Source: Cantharellus purpuraceus
Lineage: Eukaryota > Basidiomycota > Agaricomycetes > Cantharellales > Hydnaceae
Direction: 5' to 3'
Assembly (NCBI GenBank): GCA_025174535.1
Contig: JALBUN010000045.1
Coordinates: 186,001-250,000, forward strand
Length of the DNA: 64,000 nt
Below the pieces are notes generated by a model. It was not told the DNA's origin. It saw nothing but the letters and a program-made list of their open reading frames with translations, and searched no databases. The position numbers were made by a program, and so were the translations under genes. This document shows positions 55,075-64,000 of this stretch, piece by piece; position 1 is the first letter of the stretch, and each line of letters opens with the position of its first letter.

Positions 55075-57801
55075 ATGAAGACCGTCCGCACTCGTGTAAA
55101 GTCTGCTCTCAAACGTAACTCCAAAGGCACCCCAGCTCCTCCCCCTGTGCCGGTCCAACTTCCAGCCGCTTCGACATCTGCTCCATCGGTCCTCCTTGCA
55201 GAGAACGCCAACCTGAAGGGAACCACTGCTCCGCCTTCGTCACCCGTGATTACGGGCCCACCATCTCAGCATTATCCTAGTTTTCGTCTAGAGTCCGAAC
55301 CCGAAATTGACTATATCGTGGCTGACCCAAACGAAAAGCAGCAGTCTGACTTGGATCTCACCAGTCTCAAGTTTACAGGGGATGAACCCGAACGTATCTA
55401 CGCGTCACCACAAACAATCATCGTAAAGGATGAGAGTAGGCGTAGCACACCAAAGAAGCGGATCAAGTCGGTGCCTCGTCTCTCATCAGATTGTCACTTT
55501 CCTTCACCTAGCATCGCATCCAGAATCCAAACTACTCTTCCTCCTGCTAACGACACAGTTGTCAATGACATCAGGTTTGTTTCTCCTGTGGATCCCAACT
55601 ATCTCATTGAGTTCGATCTCGTTTGTATCTTTCCTTTCACCGTGACTGATGATGGTACATATCACGCGCAGCGAAACACGCGGCTCCGAACCATCGCTCC
55701 TCAATCAACCAGCACCCACCGATCGATCATTCGTCGAAGCCACTCCGAAGGAAGTCCCACCGTCACTGCCTCCATTACATGAAATCTTAGCACAGTCAGT
55801 CTGGCAGTCTTGCAATGCCACTTGTTGACGATCGTGATACAGCCAAGCTGAATTGAAGCGTCTTGACTCGAGGCTCGAGGCGGCACGCAGGACACCGGTT
55901 CATGACACACACCAGTACGTCCCTTTGCTGGTACATTATATTATCAGTGCATGACACGTTTCGAGCAACAGGGAAGATGTACCTCTTCTCGATTCATCGT
56001 TACTTACAGCAGATGTGGACGACATCCTTGAGCACGTTTCCTTCTTCCGTTTGTCATTTGTTTGTTGAAGAAGTCACAGTTCCGTTTGGCCATTGCCGCC
56101 ACGAACATTTCCATCCCTCGGATGGACTGAACACGTACTTCCTTCATCTTCTTACTATTATTCACATGCGGCAACGCGCACCGTCACCGACATTGATCTA
56201 CGCGATGATAAGAAGTTGGCTGCGGTAAGGACGTATCTAAATGCGAAGCGGTCTCCTTCGTCTGGTGCCAAGGATGGTCATGAAAGTGGCAATGCCACAG
56301 ACGACAATACAATTCACAGGGCTGAGTCAACGCTGCGAATCGAAGAGGGTATTGACCTTTGGCTACGCGATGCCAATCCAGGGTTACCAACGAAAGCTGG
56401 ATCAGAGTGGGAGTTTATGCCCATGAGGAATTGGGTCTTGCACGCCAGTAGAGCGGTAACCTTTGACCCGCCCTCTGAGTACCATGCTACAGAGGACATG
56501 TCTGACGAGGACCGTATGTGCCGTTCTTTACTTCAACGGACGTTTGATTCTTTTCCTTATCAATCATAGGCCTGGATCTTGAAAGCCGGTACTGGCAGTA
56601 TATGTCTACGCATCCAGCACATGCATCGCTCCCACAAACAGCGTATGAGGAGGCCTTGGAGGTCTTGACATGGTGTTTTGCTGGTAAACACGGCATTTTT
56701 CCTGTTCGCATCAGATATTCACCCTACATAGATCAAGTCCTGCAGGCACCGCAGCCGCTCCCGGTTCCTTCGCCATTTACTCAAAAAGAATGTGTTGACC
56801 TGTTAGAGCTTCTTCGGAACTTCACAGGTTTGATTTAAATAGTCACCGTCTGGGAATGGCTGACTAATGATTACCTTCCCTTCCTAGCATCCTCGGCCTC
56901 CTCAAATGATGTTGTTCGAACTCGTCTGATAGCACAAATCTTGCTACGTTACAGTACGTGTTACTAACTAGTGCGTTGTGTTCGTGTAAATTCTAACACG
57001 CAGTGACAGCGGAATGGCGGCAGAAATTTGTGACTAAATCATCTCCTGAGAACCTTACTTCTATGTCTGGACGGTCAGTCGACAAAGTGGAGCATGCTAT
57101 TCCTTTTCAGAGGACATTTCTACGGTTTCTTAAAGCCGTTTTATGTTTCGGAATACCATACCTGTTTGAATCGCAGGACCGTGAGGGGTGGATATCGAGC
57201 CATACTACGGATGAAGAGGAGCAAGCAGGGAAGAGACTCCAAAGGCCAAGTGACATTATCTCAAGCAACAGCCAGCCTCTTATTGTGAGGACAACATATT
57301 CGTGATCCTTTCCCCATTGTTGAATGGCAATTGAATTGTCCAGGCTGCACTGCTACTCAGTGCTTCTATCACAATGCTGGCTCTGCCAGAGCTCAACGGG
57401 ACGTCCCGTACAGCGGCATTGATATCCGCCTTGTGTGCGGCATCCAGCATGGTGTCATTTGTCATCACATTGAATGGGAGAAACTTCCGGCTGCGCAATC
57501 AGAAAATGGTCCTCGGTCGGACGGTCAGTTGCTATCTGCGTTTCGCTTTCCATTGATTTGCTCATACCGGACGGCGTTACTGTAGTATGGTGCAATCTTA
57601 GCATCTCTGCCTCTTGTCTTGCTTGCATACTCTTTATGTGCATTCGTGGTTGGACTGATAGCATACTCTGTCGTGGAAAGTGATGCTGGAAGTCGAGACG
57701 GAGACTTCGGGAGGCATATGGGGTGGGTGATTATCGCCGTGTGGATTGCGCTGGTCGCTGTCCTTGCTATGTCTGCAGCCGTTACGAAGAAGGGACTATA
57801 A
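55075..57801 (+). CDS. WW-like domain protein with multi-pass C-terminus, copy 2
   Basis: Ten exons (55075-55574, 55672-55794, 55843-55914, 55972-56031, 56080-56513, 56570-56827, 56888-56953, 57004-57284, 57344-57523, 57586-57801) give 729 aa. The join at 56031/56080 needs a weak GC donor (GCACGT), the only in-frame solution I found. The N-terminal 200 residues are Pro/Ser-rich and basic. A short helix (AELKRLDSRLEAARR) precedes the WW-like unit LGWTEHVLPSSSYYYSHAAT near residue 262, in which the second Trp is Asp. A helical middle leads to about four hydrophobic segments after residue 598, for example ILASLPLVLLAYSLCAFVVG and WVIIAVWIALVAVLAMSAAV. It has the same overall plan as 42678-44649 but little close similarity. 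Function is unknown. Confidence 0.75.
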
Positions 57802-59597
57802 CTCACGTAACAGTAATGACCCAAGTATAATGTTTTTACGCCGCCAAATGCTTATTTTATTACAGAAGGACATTCGCCTAAGCACTGATGTCACGCGTAA
57901 CTATCATGGCACCAGCAGCTCTTCATTCTTATTCTAGTACAGTAGCTGGTTCATATTTGTGCTGATGCGAGTCTACGAAGAAATGACGGACGACATCGTT
58001 TGCATATAAATTCTCGCACCGACCATATGACTGGGTACTGAATATTGATTTCGTGATGACCGATTCTGTACTTGGCAAGAGCAGCTCCTGATACAAAGGC
58101 AGGAATATGCAGAAAGAATGTCCAAGGATAGTAGTTGATGCACAATAAAATCGATGACAGAGACGACATGTTGGAGGACGGTCCGCGACTCTTCGACAGT
58201 GACCGGAGTAGATGCATATCACGTGGAATATGGAGCGGGGTTTGTTGGCCCGGCCGAAGGTTTATATAACTCGAGACTGGGACTCGCTTCGCTGCATTAC
58301 AACTTCAAATACGGCACACCCAAGTTACGAGAGACTGAGTAGCGGTTTAGCCAGTCAAACTTATCTAATAAACGCATTTAATCCACCAAAGGTGTAGTAA
58401 TATTTGGCTTCCTCGCCCTATATGATACAATATCGTCGCGAGATGCGCACTAGCTGACGCAAGGGACGACGTGCAGCCACTACGCTGAGTCGGACTCATG
58501 ACGACCGAACGTCTTCACAGAATTGACAATGTTACATGATTGAGTCAGCTTACAGCAATACAGATTTCATTGCTCTCCGCTACAGTAACTTACGATAAAG
58601 GTGTCTGAATCAATCGATCAAGTACTAGTCACAAGAGCCCGATCATGCCATTCCCGCCAGGGAAAGCTGGGAAAGCCAATATTTGCCCTGATGCATGATG
58701 GCCGCAAGAGAGGAGACCCTCGCACCGGCTAAGGTACCAGGACACTTTCTAGTATTCGGGGACGGTGAGAATGGTACCGCACGGTGGCCTATCTTTGGTG
58801 GCTATGGTCGACCACAGTCCTCACGATTATGAGTCGGTTGCACTGCTTGGTTTGTAAGTACGTGCCGTATCGGGATGCTGACGCGCGGACAACCAGCCCC
58901 ATGGACAGCTACAATTGCCTCTCTTGATCATACCAATCGTTCGGACTCGTACCAGGGTGCTGCCGCTCGCTGAGGTGCTGTACATTGCCTTTGTTGGCCA
59001 TCATCAAACCGTCGAATTATGGGATTGCAGATAAAGATTACTGTTTAGATGTGTAAAGAGATCATAATATAGTACCTGTATCCGCATTCTTGTATACTAC
59101 TAAGCCCCTGGTTGACTACAGTTGTAAGGCACCAAACACAATCAATGCGCAAATAAAACACATCACTCTTCGTTTCACCACCGGAACGATGGAAAACAGT
59201 TGGCTCACCGCATCGCTAGCGGCAAGACTCAGGAATGAAACGAAGACTGGGTGGGTGCCTCTTCATAGGTAGAACAACAGCGAGAGATAATTTTCGACTG
59301 ATTATATAGCAGGCTTGGGATCGTTCAAACGGAGCTTGCAACATCCCAAAGGAAACCTGGCCATACATCTGGAGCTCTGACTCCGTTTGGAGGCTCAACG
59401 CGGACGAAATGTGCGCCCAGTGCCGCTGGCGAATAGGGGCGAGCGCTGGTGGGCAACAGCCATATGGGGTTCAGGCAGAACCAAGGAGAATAAAGATGCT
59501 CACTAACTATGGTTTTACAATGTGTCTTACTGCTGCTATATTAGCAAGTCGGGCAGTCACCTCCGAAGCTACCATTCGGGCTCGGCATGGCTGAATC
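57802..59597. other. 1.8-kb region without a supported gene
   Basis: Frames are short on both strands (up to 97 codons) and carry no motif. The minus-strand frames at 57929-58222 overlap the 3' end of the WW-like gene's transcript region and look fortuitous. Confidence 0.4.
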
Positions 59598-59604
59598 TAT
59601 AAAA
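59598..59604 (+). promoter_or_regulatory. TATA box of the FAD oxidase gene
   Basis: TATAAAA lies only 34 bp upstream of the ATG at 59638, so transcription would start within a few bases of the start codon and the leader would be extremely short. Confidence 0.5.
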
Positions 59605-59637
59605 GAGGAAGCGCATACCAGGTCAGTTGTAATCACT

Positions 59638-61325
59638 ATGACTTCGATTGACACGTTCAAACAATCCTTCAAAGGAGACATAGTAGAGCCGGGCTCGGAT
59701 GAATACCCTGCAGCTATCAAGAGATGGGCCATAAATGCTGAACGCAATGCACGGTGAGCTTCTGGAAGTATTGGCAGTTTGGGTTTTGCAGTACTAGCCC
59801 TTCTTCAGATATGTTGCATTCCCGAAAGACGCGGCCGACGTTTCATTGGCCCTCGTATTTGCTACTTCAAACAGCATCCCTTTGGCCATCAAGTGTGGCG
59901 GTCATAATTCTTCTGGAGCATCCTCTGTTACTGATGGTCTCTGTATTGACCTCTCACGCCACCTCGACACTGCGCGAGTCGATCCTGACCAGCGGCTGGC
60001 ATTTGTCGGTGGAGGAGCAACATGGAAGACCGTTGACCATGCCGCGATTGCCCATGGCCTGGCTATGCCCGCTGGAACGGTGAACGACACCGGTGTGGCT
60101 GGCCTCACTTTGGGCGGCGGCTTTGGGTGGCTAATTGGAGAGCATGGACTTGTCATTGATAACCTCGTCCAAGCTACTGTTGTACTTGCTGATGGTTCCG
60201 TCGTCACTGCATCCTCAACTTCGCACCCTGATCTCTTTTGGGGCTTGCGCGGAGGAGGATCCAACTTTGGCATAGTGACAGAATTCGTGTTTAAGCTTCA
60301 TCCGCAACGCAAAACTGTGTTTGCAGGTCCCCTTATTTTCACTCCCCAGCACGTTGTTAAGCTCGCTGAGACTCTTGATGACTGGTGGGCAAACATGGGC
60401 GACAAGGGGGCTGCAGCATTGGCTTTCACGCGTACACCACCAGAGAGACAAGTCCGTCGCTATATGACTAGCTTCTGGCGCTTAGACTGAAATGCTCTTA
60501 GCCGATGCCAATAGTCATCTTGTTCTACAATGGTTCTAAGGAAGAGGGCCTTGCTCATTTCAAGCGCTTCTATGACCTCGGTATGCATTTTGTGACAAGT
60601 TTCACTTCATTGGCCCCTCTTGATGCAAACTCTAGGACCTGTTGCTGCTCTGGCCGATGAGATCCCTTATGAGCAAGTTAACGAAATTGTCGGCAAGAAC
60701 AATCCAGAAAACAAATGCTTTTACATGGCATGTACTTTATGGTCATGGAAACTCTAATTGACCACCGGCATCTAGGGTGGAACATCCTTACGGTCACGTT
60801 CGGCTCCTCACATCCAGGAGATGTTTGACCGCGTCGCTGCGCTTTCTGAAACGCATCCCAAGTCGCCCGAGTTGCCTCCTTACAATATCATGGTCGCTTA
60901 CGAGTTTATGTCGCTCAAGAAGGTTTCTGCTGTCCATCCAGAAGCGACAGCATTCCGTGCTCGCGTCAACCAACAGAACATTCTCTATATCATTTCCTGG
61001 GATAAACCAGATGGGGACGACACTGACGTAGACATTGCCAGAGAGATTTCACGGGAGTTGACAAAGATTGTTGATTCCACGGCGGCGCCGCAGCCGACGG
61101 GGGCCACGAATGCCGGATATATAAACTATCGTAAGTGTAAAACTGATAGTATACTGTACCATGCGAGTCTAATGCCAGTATATTCCAGATGCTGACCTAT
61201 CTCAGATGAAAGGTCAAGCTAAGAACCAATTTGGCCACAATTATCCGAGATTGCAACAGGTCAAGAAAATCTATGATCCTAAGTTGGTGTTTAACCGCTG
61301 GTACCCCATCGAGCCTGCAGCATGA
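59638..61325 (+). CDS. FAD-linked oxidase of the berberine bridge enzyme type
   Basis: Six exons (59638-59753, 59809-60451, 60502-60580, 60636-60727, 60776-61130, 61189-61325) encode 473 aa; intron 4 uses a GC donor (GCATGT). The N-terminal PCMH FAD-binding domain has IKCGGHNSSGASSVTDGL, whose GGH holds the His that can link to the flavin 8-alpha carbon. It also has the glycine-rich AGLTLGGGFGWLIGEHGL and DLFWGLRGGGSNFGIVTEF. The BBE C-terminal motif is NQFGHNYPRLQQVKKIYDP, ending KLVFNRWYPIEP. There is no signal peptide, unlike plant BBEs, so it should be cytosolic. It catalyses FAD-dependent oxidation of a small molecule with O2 as acceptor; the substrate (alkaloid, sugar or other metabolite) is not predictable. 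No biosynthetic partner genes lie nearby. Confidence 0.92.
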
Positions 61326-63055
61326 TATATTATTCACGAAGTTATAAACACGTTGTAACTATCATTAAACTAAGATCTTTGAATGACTACCGTAGGCGTG
61401 ATAGTGCGCTCAATTATCAGATATATCGCGTGACACCCATCAGCCAAACTGCACTCGTCCGGCATTTTTACCATATAAGTCTGCCCAGCTTGACTATCTA
61501 GGTCATCACAAACCCAACGGTCTGTGTGGAACTCACAAGTGCAGGATATTAGCGATAACCCTGAACTTACAATCAATCGTGCTTGCAGGGCCCTATGGCA
61601 GCAAGCTGTACCCCTGAAGCTGGATCATAAGGTACTCTCGGTGACCGCCTCAACTGCCTGTCATTGTGTTCAGGGGTGTACAATGCGCATGTATGTCGTT
61701 AGCGGGTGGGATGTGAAGACAATGGAGGGCCTCGCTTGAGTGAGGAGGAAACGACCTGGCAGGTAGCAGCATTTTTACCTGCCCAGACGTGGGTTAGAAC
61801 AAATGAGGGGTTGAGTACGTGCGGGTGGTGTCAAGTCAGCTGAAACAACGAATGGCCCAGGTCCACCGTTCGACGTATTGTTCCATGTGAAGGTGTGCAG
61901 CTCCTTGACCAACAATGGGGCTCAATACAAATTGTAGGTAGCCAATGCTTGGCATTGCTTGCAATATGGAATGCTTCTGCAGCGCATATGACCGCATTAC
62001 GGCCTACATGGTAGGTGGCGATGTTCATCCGAAACACGCATCGAGACGGGATATCAAACTGTCGCCAAAAGAATTGCTTCTCCATTGCCCAAGAGCTCAT
62101 CGATGCATCCGTCCCGGACTCAGAACTGTTTTTATGATGGCGTGCACTAATAAAACTCCGCGGCGGCAAAAGTCGGCCTTCGACCATGGTGGTCAAACTG
62201 CACAAAAAAAAAAATTTGCGACAAGCGTATCACATTTCCAGCAAAAAGTTGTCAATCCCGCGAAGAGTCATCCACCAGCGAAAATTCAGCCTACCGTCAG
62301 CGAAAACTTATGGGGATGTGACAACAGGCTGGTCACGGACATATCCGACGGACGGTTGGCTCAGTGCCACGGCCGCCGCACGTCCTCGCACGTCCACCCT
62401 GTTCGTTCCTTTAACGCAAAACATACATAATCCTGGTCAGCTCCAATGTCAGGTCAAGAGTTCCCTATCTTCTTTGTTCTACTCATATGATTGAACGAAG
62501 GTTCAAATGTTCGATCTTTTGTCTTATGCAGATCGTCCTTTTAGGCTTTGAGTTGGAGACTAGATGCTTTGGGTCTTCTTTGTACATATCTAGAGTCGAG
62601 ACTGTTCTATTCAATTTACATCGCTTCGAGAAGCAACGTGCCAAGCATTTGAGACAGCACTTCATTTCCTGAGCGGTCGCAGAGAAGGGCATACGCTGGC
62701 ATACGAAACGTGTACCGAATTCTCCTGTCCGTTAATGATTAATGAATCGCCTCTCTGGGAGTTTGCAGAGGAGCGGTTGAAAAGTCTTTGGATTATCGTG
62801 GCCATAGAAATGCCACGAAAGGAAACCGATTTGTTCTGCGTCGTGCGTAGTTCTCCTAACTCTACGGAGTTAAGAGTAACCGTTGACAATGATGACCGAG
62901 TATCACTGTAATTGTGTCACAGTAGAATCTGCACAAACGAGCTTAGTGATCGTCACTCTACCGTACTGGACCGCGCTAATGATGACAAAGCCAGCCCAGC
63001 GCTTACTGTGAAGCAGGTTCACGTTGAACACGTCGCAGGCAAAACTCGGCCCACC
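61326..63055. other. Intergenic region, nothing supported
   Basis: Several frames of 60-160 codons overlap on both strands (for example 61945-62430), none with motifs. An A-rich run of ten occurs near 62203. The promoter of the coatomer gene lies at the right end. Confidence 0.4.
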
Positions 63056-64000
63056 ATGCTATTAGACGTTAACGTATGTGGCCGCTATTTATGCACCTTC
63101 ACGTGCTCAATCTCAGTGTGTAGCGGAAACTCTTCTCCCGTTCCGACAGAGTCAAATCGGTGGATTTTCATCCAACAGAACCATGGCTACTTACTGGTCT
63201 TTACAATGGCTCTGTCAACATATACAATCATGAAACAGGCGCGCTTATCAAGACCTTCGAGGTCGCAGAGGTTCCGGTACGGTGTGTGCGCTTTATCCCG
63301 CGCAAGAACTGGTTTGTGGCTGGCTCGGATGACTTTCAGCTCCGGGCGTTCAATTACAACACGCACGAAAAAGTTATTGCCTTTGAAGCCCACCCGGACT
63401 ACATCCGATGTCTGACAGTTCACCCTACCGCGAGTGTTGTGTTAACTGGAAGTGATGATATGACGATAAAGGCTTGGGACTGGGATAAGCAATGGAAATG
63501 CATACAGGTAGACATGGACCTTCAGGGGTTTCTTTCATCTGTATAATATCCTTTACAGGTCTACGAAGGTCACACGCATTATATTATGAATCTCGCCATT
63601 AACCCCAAAGATGCCAACACTTTTGCCTCTGCATGCCTCGATCGCACTGTCAAAATCTGGGCCCTGACCTCAGGCACACCAAACTTTACACTTGATGCTC
63701 ATGAGAAAGGCGTTAACTATGTCGAATTTTATCCCGGTGCGGATAAACCCTACCTTGTGACGACTGGCGACGACCGGACGGTCAAAGTATGGGATTACTT
63801 ATCTAAAAGTTGCGTGCAGACGATGGAAGGCCATACTAGCAATGTTTCATTTGCTGTATTCCATCCCAGTCTTCCCGTGGTTGTTAGTGGCAGTGAGGAC
63901 GGGACGGTCAAGGTATGGAACTCCGGTACATACAGACTCGAGAACACTCTCAGTTATGGCCTGGAACGTGCATGGTGCGTAGCGCTAAGAAAGGGCTCGA
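63056..64000 (+). CDS. SEC27: Coatomer subunit beta-prime (COPB2/Sec27), 5' part
   Basis: Three exons (63056-63073, 63124-63507, 63559 to the window edge) encode the N-terminal 280 or so residues; the first exon is only six codons (MLLDVN). The text matches the family almost residue for residue: [74 protein letters not shown] and [17 protein letters not shown], covering WD40 repeats 1-6 of the first propeller. The rest, about 600 residues, lies beyond the window. Beta-prime is part of the COPI cage that coats Golgi-to-ER vesicles; its first propeller recognises dilysine retrieval signals on cargo. The gene is essential in yeast. Confidence 0.97.

Noticed and set aside
56036..56079. GTTTCC donor at the end of exon 4 in the second WW-like gene
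   Set aside because: It leaves phase 0 whereas the next exon needs phase 2. A 27-nt intron with donor GTCATT would fit the phase but is too short, so the GC donor was preferred.
14781..61325. A secondary-metabolite cluster built from the two dehydrogenases and the FAD oxidase
   Set aside because: They lie about 37 kb apart with unrelated housekeeping genes between them, and no polyketide, peptide or terpene synthase, P450 or transporter is present.
1..64000. CRISPR arrays, operons, riboswitches or prokaryotic ribosome-binding sites
   Set aside because: The window is eukaryotic; the tandem repeats present (13981-14080, 53001-53140, 46253-46370) have no spacer structure.

Overview
The window comes from a filamentous basidiomycete, most likely an Agaricomycetes mushroom-forming fungus. 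Protein-coding genes are split by many short introns, mostly about 45-65 nt with GT-AG borders. The gene set fits this group: a chitin synthase fused to a myosin motor, a berberine-bridge-type FAD oxidase, a divergent aminoglycoside-phosphotransferase-like protein, WW-like proteins with membrane tails, and LTR retrotransposons whose CpG sites have decayed to TpG/CpA. I assign no species.

Positions 1-13250 are a nested graveyard of LTR elements, nearly all on the minus strand. It starts with 58 bp of a Ty3/Gypsy LTR, then relics of two plus-strand element-associated proteins (181-920 and 2256-3260). A CpG-decayed chromovirus follows (about 3467-6505), its integrase split by a 562-bp MITE (4151-4712). 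Next are a small palindrome-rich LTR with polypurine tract (6512-6741), a large unidentified element ORF broken by TGA codons (6770-8207), an LTR-like block (about 8210-9616), a younger but internally deleted Gypsy element (about 9617-12538), and the 5' LTR, primer site and gag start of a Copia element into which that Gypsy inserted (12541-13252).

Positions 13250-32750 hold ordinary genes, mainly on the minus strand: two paralogous extended short-chain dehydrogenase/reductases with the same intron positions (14781-15905, 21116-22253), a small secreted protein (17059-17686), an armadillo-like protein (22854-24536), a P-loop ATPase (24729-26808), a small four-pass membrane protein (27116-27592) and a Ser-rich protein with an N-terminal membrane anchor (28581-29773). 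A 3-kb stretch without a supported gene lies before the chitin synthase.

Positions 32750-64000 hold the myosin-motor chitin synthase (32749-39319, ten exons, 2026 aa), a possible hypothetical gene (40075-41142), a WW-like multi-pass protein (42678-44649), a Myb/SANT protein with an Asp-Ala repeat (45273-48593), an APH-like protein with an altered catalytic loop (49101-50640), a candidate solo LTR (50878-51198), a YCII-domain protein with a mitochondrial-type leader (51580-52107), a second WW-like multi-pass protein (55075-57801), the FAD oxidase (59638-61325) and the 5' part of coatomer beta-prime (63056 to the window edge).

The genes do not form an obvious pathway cluster. They are independent cell-wall, trafficking, redox and regulatory genes beside a repeat block. 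I deduced exon borders by eye from splice signals, frame continuity and family knowledge. Most multi-exon models close in frame with no leftover bases, which is the main support for them. No database search was run.
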